Of a DNA stretch of 5,185 bases, positions 5,151 through 5,185 are shown piece after piece (position 1 is the first letter of the stretch; the number at the start of each line of letters is the position of its first letter). The position numbers were made by a program, and so were the translations under genes. The notes under the pieces were generated by a model. The model made no database searches. It saw only the letters and a program-made list of their open reading frames with translations, and was not told the DNA's origin. The DNA is taken from positions 1 through 5,185 of the forward strand of contig JAAKFP010000202.1 of NCBI GenBank assembly GCA_011065005.1, read 5' to 3'. Source of the stretch: Chlamydiota bacterium (GTDB taxonomy: Bacteria > Chlamydiota > Chlamydiia > Chlamydiales > Waddliaceae).

Positions 5151-5185
5151 GATTCATTTTACAATATTTCTCTTTTCATTTGTTC

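Larger units (their letters stand above)
4823..5185. other. Noncoding region upstream of the kinase gene
   Basis: No convincing gene lies in these 363 bases. The part nearest the gene is AT-rich leader. 4961-4985 is a GA-rich patch with the recurring pattern GAGGACGC or GAGGAGACGC. 5017-5021 and 5030-5034 (CTGGG and CCCAG) form a five-base-pair inverted repeat with an eight-base loop. An A8 tract follows at 5052-5059. 5092-5150 carries three direct repeats listed separately. A 63-codon minus-strand frame across the region has no good ribosome binding site and runs through the repeats, so it is not called. Confidence 0.6.

Overview
The window is bacterial-style DNA of moderate to low GC. It has Shine-Dalgarno sequences, no introns and short gene spacers, and all coding capacity is on the minus strand. 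The content is eukaryote-like in style: a giant receptor-like Ser/Thr kinase with mucin-like Ser/Thr linkers. That suits a Gram-negative, host-associated or protist-associated bacterium (for example Legionellales, Chlamydiae-related or Holosporales-like lineages). This assignment is an inference; no phylogenetic marker gene is present.

Layout, read in the direction of transcription (right to left). 5185-4823 is a noncoding upstream region. It holds three short direct repeats that look like an insertion-sequence end, a GA-rich repeat-like patch, a small inverted repeat, and the leader and ribosome binding site of the main gene. 4822-497 is one intact 1441-codon gene. In order it encodes an unrecognised ~200-residue N-terminal region, hydrophobic segments, a seven-unit LVIVD-type beta-propeller, a short Ser/Thr linker, a second seven-unit propeller, a long Ser/Thr stalk, a strong transmembrane helix with an Arg-rich stop-transfer, a complete Hanks-type protein kinase, and a Gln-containing tail. 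439-226 is a decayed gene. It starts with nearly the same leader and first codons as the giant kinase but hits a stop at codon 10; an open 58-codon C-terminal piece survives in another frame. 203-1 is the 5' part of a small unknown gene with a strong ribosome binding site, running off the window.

How they may work together: the kinase gene, the broken paralogue and the small gene are co-oriented with gaps of 57 and 22 bases, so they could form one transcription unit. The giant protein reads as a self-contained receptor: two disulfide-closed propellers outside the membrane on a Ser/Thr stalk, one membrane pass, and a catalytically complete kinase inside. The most notable points are this domain order, the fresh nested duplications that built the propellers, the unrecognised internally duplicated N-terminal domain, and the shared gene start that hints at a paralogous family.
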